NCBI GenBank assembly: GCA_902464635.1
Contig: CABQKC010000013.1
Coordinates: forward strand, 1-55,315
DNA length: 55,315 nucleotides
Direction of reading: 5' to 3'
Source: an uncultured Caryophanales bacterium
GTDB taxonomy: Bacteria; Bacillota_I; Bacilli_A; RFN20; CAG-826
A program made the position numbers and the translations under genes. The notes under the pieces were generated by a model. It made no database searches, was not told the DNA's origin, and was given only the letters and a program-made list of their open reading frames with translations. Positions 52,250 through 55,315 of this stretch are shown here, piece by piece. The first letter of the stretch is position 1. The number at the start of each line of letters is the position of its first letter.

Positions 52250-53131
52250 ATGAAGACTTATTTTGTTAACACTTCCTGTCCTAAATGCGGACATAGCTAT
52301 GACCCAACTTATCCAAAATGTCCTTATTGCAATGAAGATAATAATGACAGGGGTTGCCTATTTTTTGAGAATTTCATCCATACTCCTATATGGAAGCAAG
52401 CCTTATTCTTTGCCTTGTCTATAATCGGATTATCATTGATTGCTTCTTTTGTCGAGCTTATCCAAAGTGGCATCTTTTCCTTAAATAATCCAAATAGCCC
52501 GATTGAAGATGTCCAAAAATATCTATTAAGCATAGAAGGCGCTTCAATTAGGGTATTTACTTCCTATGCATTGCTATTTGGATTTATGGCGGCTTTATTT
52601 ATCGGTAGCTATAAAGAATTTATAAAGCAGGCATCATTTAAGAAATTCTTCCTTGGGGTTGGTTTTTTTGGATTATTATTAGCATTCAATTATATATATG
52701 GGATCATATCCAATTTATTATTTAGTGCAGCCGGGATTGATCCTAGCGTCAATGGGAATGAATCTTCAATAAGGGCAATATCTAAGGCATATCCATTATT
52801 TGCCATCATAATATTTGGGATATTAGGCCCGATGACGGAAGAGCTTGGATATAGGGTTGGATTGTTCTCCATATTATCTAGATTAGGCAAGGTATTAGGC
52901 TATATAGTCTCTGCCTTAGTATTTGCATTTATCCATTTTGACTGGACTTGCTTTAGCTCTAGCCAAGCTACAATCATTGAATTAATAAATATCCCTTCTT
53001 ATATTGTCGCAGGTTTACTTCTTTGCATTGCCTATAAAAAAGCTGGGTTACTTGGTTCATATACAGCCCATGCCTTAAATAATCTATTATCAGTCATATT
53101 AATAATATTAACTACCACTACATCAATATGA
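52250..53131 (+). CDS. CPBP (CAAX-like) intramembrane protease with an N-terminal zinc ribbon
   Basis: 293 residues. A zinc ribbon with C10-x2-C13 and C24-x2-C27 leads into about seven membrane helices. Protease motifs: E197-E198-x3-R202 (TEELGYR), H229 in FAFIHF, and H274-x2-N277 (HALNN). Bacterial CPBP proteins include prenyl-protein-type proteases and bacteriocin self-immunity factors; which applies here is unclear. The stop overlaps the start of the TraX-like gene (ATGA). Confidence 0.85.
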   Translation: MKTYFVNTSCPKCGHSYDPTYPKCPYCNEDNNDRGCLFFENFIHTPIWKQALFFALSIIGLSLIASFVELIQSGIFSLNNPNSPIEDVQKYLLSIEGASIRVFTSYALLFGFMAALFIGSYKEFIKQASFKKFFLGVGFFGLLLAFNYIYGIISNLLFSAAGIDPSVNGNESSIRAISKAYPLFAIIIFGILGPMTEELGYRVGLFSILSRLGKVLGYIVSALVFAFIHFDWTCFSSSQATIIELINIPSYIVAGLLLCIAYKKAGLLGSYTAHALNNLLSVILIILTTTTSI

Positions 53132-54054
53132 ACGAAACTAAATCATATCAAATATTAGATGGGTTTATCCTAAAAATACTAGCTATGATATTCATGACAC
53201 TAGACCATATCGGTGTCTTTTTGATGTTATATGGATCGAACCAAATGTATCCGCTTCCTAATTTTAATAATGTTGGCTATATATTTAGGATTATAGGAAG
53301 ATTATCCCTTCCTTTATTTACCTTCCTTTTAGCAGAAGGGATGAGGCATACCCATAATAAAAATAATTATCTAATGAAGATAGGTATATTATTTGGATTA
53401 ACCTTGATTAGCCAGATTACCATTACCTACGGTTTTAAAGGAATGTCTGGCTTTGGGTCTAATTATAATCCAATCGCAGATTTATTCTTTTTATGCCTGG
53501 TCTTATATTGCTTGTCTTTAAAAGGATATAAGAAATTATTCGCCTTATTACCTATTGGATATATATTGGGCTCATATGTGATAGATATATATGAAAAGGT
53601 AAATGCAATTAGTATTTATGTATTCCCTATATATCTTCGTGCAGGTTATTCTATATTTAACCTTCTTATTGGATTAGGGTTTTATTATGCAACCCCAATT
53701 GCTATTAAATTAGCACATAATACAAACCAATCATTAGGTATATCAGATGAGATGTTCCTAGATTTACCTAATGGAAGAAAATTAATTAATATCATTTCTT
53801 CTTCAATTTTATTCTTTGTAACATTGATATTCTGGGGGATAAGCTATATTGGGGTTAGAAGCAATGGAGTTTCTCCTTATGATCCATTTTCAATGGGGAT
53901 AGAATCATATTGCCTTTTATCAATAATATTTATATACCTATATAATGGGAAAAGAGGATATGACTCCAAATGGTGGAGAATATTCTCTTATTCTTATTTC
54001 CCAGTGCATCTTATTATCATATTTATATTGTTTTATGTAATAATGGGTTACTAG
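53128..54054 (+). CDS. TraX-family membrane protein
   Basis: 308 residues with about eight membrane helices. The opening LDGFILKILAMIFMTLDHIGVFLM and the IIGRLSLPLFTFLLAEGMRHT block are the TraX family signature; F-plasmid TraX N-acetylates pilin, and chromosomal relatives are likely acyltransferases of the envelope. No conjugation genes are near, so a pilin role is unlikely. Start overlaps the CPBP stop by 4 bp. Confidence 0.82.
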   Translation: MNETKSYQILDGFILKILAMIFMTLDHIGVFLMLYGSNQMYPLPNFNNVGYIFRIIGRLSLPLFTFLLAEGMRHTHNKNNYLMKIGILFGLTLISQITITYGFKGMSGFGSNYNPIADLFFLCLVLYCLSLKGYKKLFALLPIGYILGSYVIDIYEKVNAISIYVFPIYLRAGYSIFNLLIGLGFYYATPIAIKLAHNTNQSLGISDEMFLDLPNGRKLINIISSSILFFVTLIFWGISYIGVRSNGVSPYDPFSMGIESYCLLSIIFIYLYNGKRGYDSKWWRIFSYSYFPVHLIIIFILFYVIMGY

Positions 54055-54069
54055 AAAGGAATAATCATT

Positions 54070-54378
54070 ATGGAAAAAATAATTAATAGCTATGAAGAAT
54101 ACAAACAAGAGATTGCTTCTGGAGATGTTTTAGTCGATTTCTATGCCGTATGGTGTGGACCTTGCCAAATGCTTTCCCCAATCATAAAGGAAATAGCAGA
54201 TGAGTATCCTACATTAAAGGTATTGAAAGTCGATACTGATAAAATTGGTGAAGCTGCTGCTGAATTAAATGTCTATTCAATCCCAACCTTAGTACATTTT
54301 AAAGATGGCAAATTAGTTAATCAGTCAACTGGATATAGACCTAAAGAATCAGTTCTAGCTTTCCTAGGATTAAAATAA
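54070..54378 (+). CDS. trxA: Thioredoxin
   Basis: 102 residues. Active site W28-C29-G30-P31-C32, the DFYAVWCGPCQML block, the cis-Pro in YSIPTLVHFKDG, and a C-terminal helix, all standard for cytoplasmic thioredoxin. AAGGA lies 9 nt before the ATG. It follows the TraX-like gene by 15 bp and closes the operon. Confidence 0.95.
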   Translation: MEKIINSYEEYKQEIASGDVLVDFYAVWCGPCQMLSPIIKEIADEYPTLKVLKVDTDKIGEAAAELNVYSIPTLVHFKDGKLVNQSTGYRPKESVLAFLGLK

Positions 54379-54386
54379 GTAGTATT

Positions 54387-54410
54387 GGGGACTTCTTTCT
54401 AGAGGTCCCC
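54387..54410 (+). terminator. Hairpin after the thioredoxin gene
   Basis: Arms GGGGAC (54387-54392) and GTCCCC (54405-54410) with a 12-nt loop. The T-run is weak, so efficiency is uncertain. Confidence 0.5.
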
Positions 54411-54426
54411 TGCTATAAAAATATTG

Positions 54427-54456
54427 TTGGACAAGAAAAGTAGTTCTTGCTATATT
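54427..54456 (+). promoter_or_regulatory. tRNA-Asp promoter
   Basis: TTGGAC (54427-54432), 18-bp spacer, TATATT (54451-54456) with TG before it (TGCTATATT). The start would fall near 54463, about 6 nt before the tRNA. Confidence 0.6.
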
Positions 54457-54468
54457 ATGTAACGCTAC

Positions 54469-54545
54469 GGACCATTGGTGTAGCGGTCTAACATGTCTCC
54501 CTGTCACGGAGAAGATCACGAGTTCGAATCTCGTATGGTCCGCCA
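54469..54545 (+). tRNA. tRNA-Asp (anticodon GTC)
   Basis: 77 nt including an encoded CCA. Acceptor arms GGACCAT and ATGGTCC pair over 7 bp; the anticodon stem TCTCC/GGAGA encloses CTGTCAC with anticodon GTC at 54503-54505; the T-loop region GAGTTCGAATCTC is canonical. Confidence 0.97.
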
Positions 54546-54553
54546 ATTAGTTA

Positions 54554-54580
54554 AAAAGGTGCCTATATATGGCATTTTTT
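54554..54580 (+). terminator. Terminator of tRNA-Asp
   Basis: AAAAGGTGCC (54554-54563), loop TATATAT, GGCATTTTTT (54571-54580): a stem with two G-T pairs running into a T tract, 8 nt after the tRNA. Confidence 0.65.
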
Positions 54581-54642
54581 CTTTATATGGTGACTTTAAT
54601 AAGTTGCAAAATGGTTCGAACAGGCAACTATTTAGAGCAGTT

Positions 54643-55170
54643 CTATGGTCGATTATCCACCAACACAAAATATTCATTTGATAAATTTTGCTCCATCCAT
54701 TTTCTTGTTATATAAATGCGTGAACTTTTAGCCAAATCGATAATAACTTCAATAAGTTTAAGGACATCACACCCGCGCAAATATCTATAAATATTTTGAT
54801 TAAAAGGGATTAAAGCTTCTTTGCCCAAGCCCTTATACTTAATTCCGTATTCTATATCCACTTCTTTTTTAGTTTTCATATCAATTGATGCGAATACTGG
54901 ACCAGTTGCCGACTCTAGTTCTAAAGGCATCGAAATGGCTATATCGTATATTTTCCCATCAATTAACAACCAAGAATGATCAAAAAGTTCCTGGTTCTTT
55001 TGAATACACTCACCTATGCACGGTTTTGCATCTATACCAAGTTTTTTTGCGACTGCAAACATCATAGCTACCGAAGCATAGGAAGCACCTTGCCATCCAT
55101 TTTTAATTATAAATTTATGGAGATTATCACAAAATTCTAAGAATTTTATTTCTTGTTCTTTCGTCATCAT
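54643..55170 (-). CDS. Transglutaminase-like fold protein, probably lacking the catalytic Cys
   Basis: About 175 residues from ATG 55170 (AGG about 8-12 nt upstream); an upstream extension to 55239 starts inside the -35 box and is rejected. The core GASYASVAMMFAVAKKLGIDAKPCIGE, then FDHSWLLIDGKIYDIAI (H65, D76), resembles the Cys-His-Asp core of transglutaminase-like proteins, but the expected Cys position holds Ala/Ser (29-30). Could be a non-catalytic relative or an unrelated fold. No neighbour informs the role. Confidence 0.4.
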   Translation of the reverse strand: MMTKEQEIKFLEFCDNLHKFIIKNGWQGASYASVAMMFAVAKKLGIDAKPCIGECIQKNQELFDHSWLLIDGKIYDIAISMPLELESATGPVFASIDMKTKKEVDIEYGIKYKGLGKEALIPFNQNIYRYLRGCDVLKLIEVIIDLAKSSRIYITRKWMEQNLSNEYFVLVDNRP

Positions 55171-55210
55171 AGCATTACCTACCTTTTCATATATGAAGGC
55201 AAAAAAGAAA

Positions 55211-55239
55211 AATTTACTAATACAAGCAAGAATATTCAA
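55211..55239 (-). promoter_or_regulatory. Promoter of the transglutaminase-like gene
   Basis: On the minus strand TTGAAT (55234-55239), 17-bp spacer, TAAATT (55211-55216). The leader to ATG 55170 is about 35 nt and contains a Shine-Dalgarno-like AGGTAGG. Confidence 0.5.
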
Positions 55240-55315
55240 CTACTATCGAATTGATATAGAGAGAGAATACGGAATTCTGTGTAAACCAGAAACTCGCTTT
55301 AACGTTCTAATTCTA

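Noticed and set aside
54469..54600. tRNA-Asp as an integration site of a genomic island
   Set aside because: No repeat of the tRNA 3' end and no integrase are visible before the window ends.

Overview
The window is AT-rich, gene-dense bacterial DNA in which TGG encodes Trp and TGA serves as a genuine stop (for example rqcH and the nicotinamidase-like gene end in TGA, both in ATGA overlaps). The gene set (RqcH, AddA/AddB of the short RexB-like type, RpiR regulator, IMPACT/YigZ protein, PfoR-like EIIC, pyrophosphate-type phosphofructokinase, lipoproteins) points to the Bacillota/Mycoplasmatota border. An uncultured gut lineage of the RF39 or Erysipelotrichia kind is my inference; I cannot name a genus from sequence alone.

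Layout. 1-1080: tail of a probable flavoprotein and a HepT/MntA toxin-antitoxin pair. 1083-10440: housekeeping and envelope genes: priA and gmk on the minus strand, rqcH and a choline-kinase-like gene on the plus strand, then an HD-domain gene, a VanZ-like membrane protein, a thioredoxin-like lipoprotein and an ATP-grasp enzyme. 10557-17360: complete F1Fo ATP synthase operon in the order atpI-like, B, E, F, H, A, G, D, C, whose c subunit carries a two-carboxylate sodium-type site. 17448-19165: pyrophosphate-type PFK and a nicotinamidase-like hydrolase. 19201-19813: a transposase-less insertion with 19-bp terminal inverted repeats and a 9-bp target duplication, placed between two divergent promoters. 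19885-21534: TGS/uridine-kinase fusion. 21585-25256: amino-sugar catabolic operon (ROK kinase, nagA, nagB, esterase).

25439-32380 is an accessory stretch: an AlbA_2/HTH regulator behind three 12-bp repeats, a lone SMC-like ATPase behind a palindrome, an RpiR regulator with a DUF5677-like partner, a gene interrupted by an in-frame TGA, a decayed segment, and a toxin C-terminal remnant followed by an intact immunity-like gene. 32635-39087: addA, addB and two membrane proteins. 39122-40456: an AAA/DUF4143 ATPase under three 22-bp tandem repeats. 40544-52029: glpK, then (transcribed from the high coordinate) a 2283-residue membrane-anchored protein, yigZ, pepP and a PfoR-like EIIC. 52250-54378: zinc-ribbon CPBP protease, TraX-like protein and thioredoxin. 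54469-54545: tRNA-Asp, followed by a transglutaminase-like gene.

Two themes recur. Many genes that start a transcript (priA, gmk, rqcH, the nicotinamidase-like gene, glpK, the CPBP gene) have a good -10 box only 6-11 nt before the ATG and no Shine-Dalgarno sequence, which predicts leaderless or near-leaderless mRNAs, whereas operon-internal and accessory genes often carry strong AGGAGG-type sites. Second, several accessory genes have conspicuous operator-like repeats or palindromes laid over their promoters.
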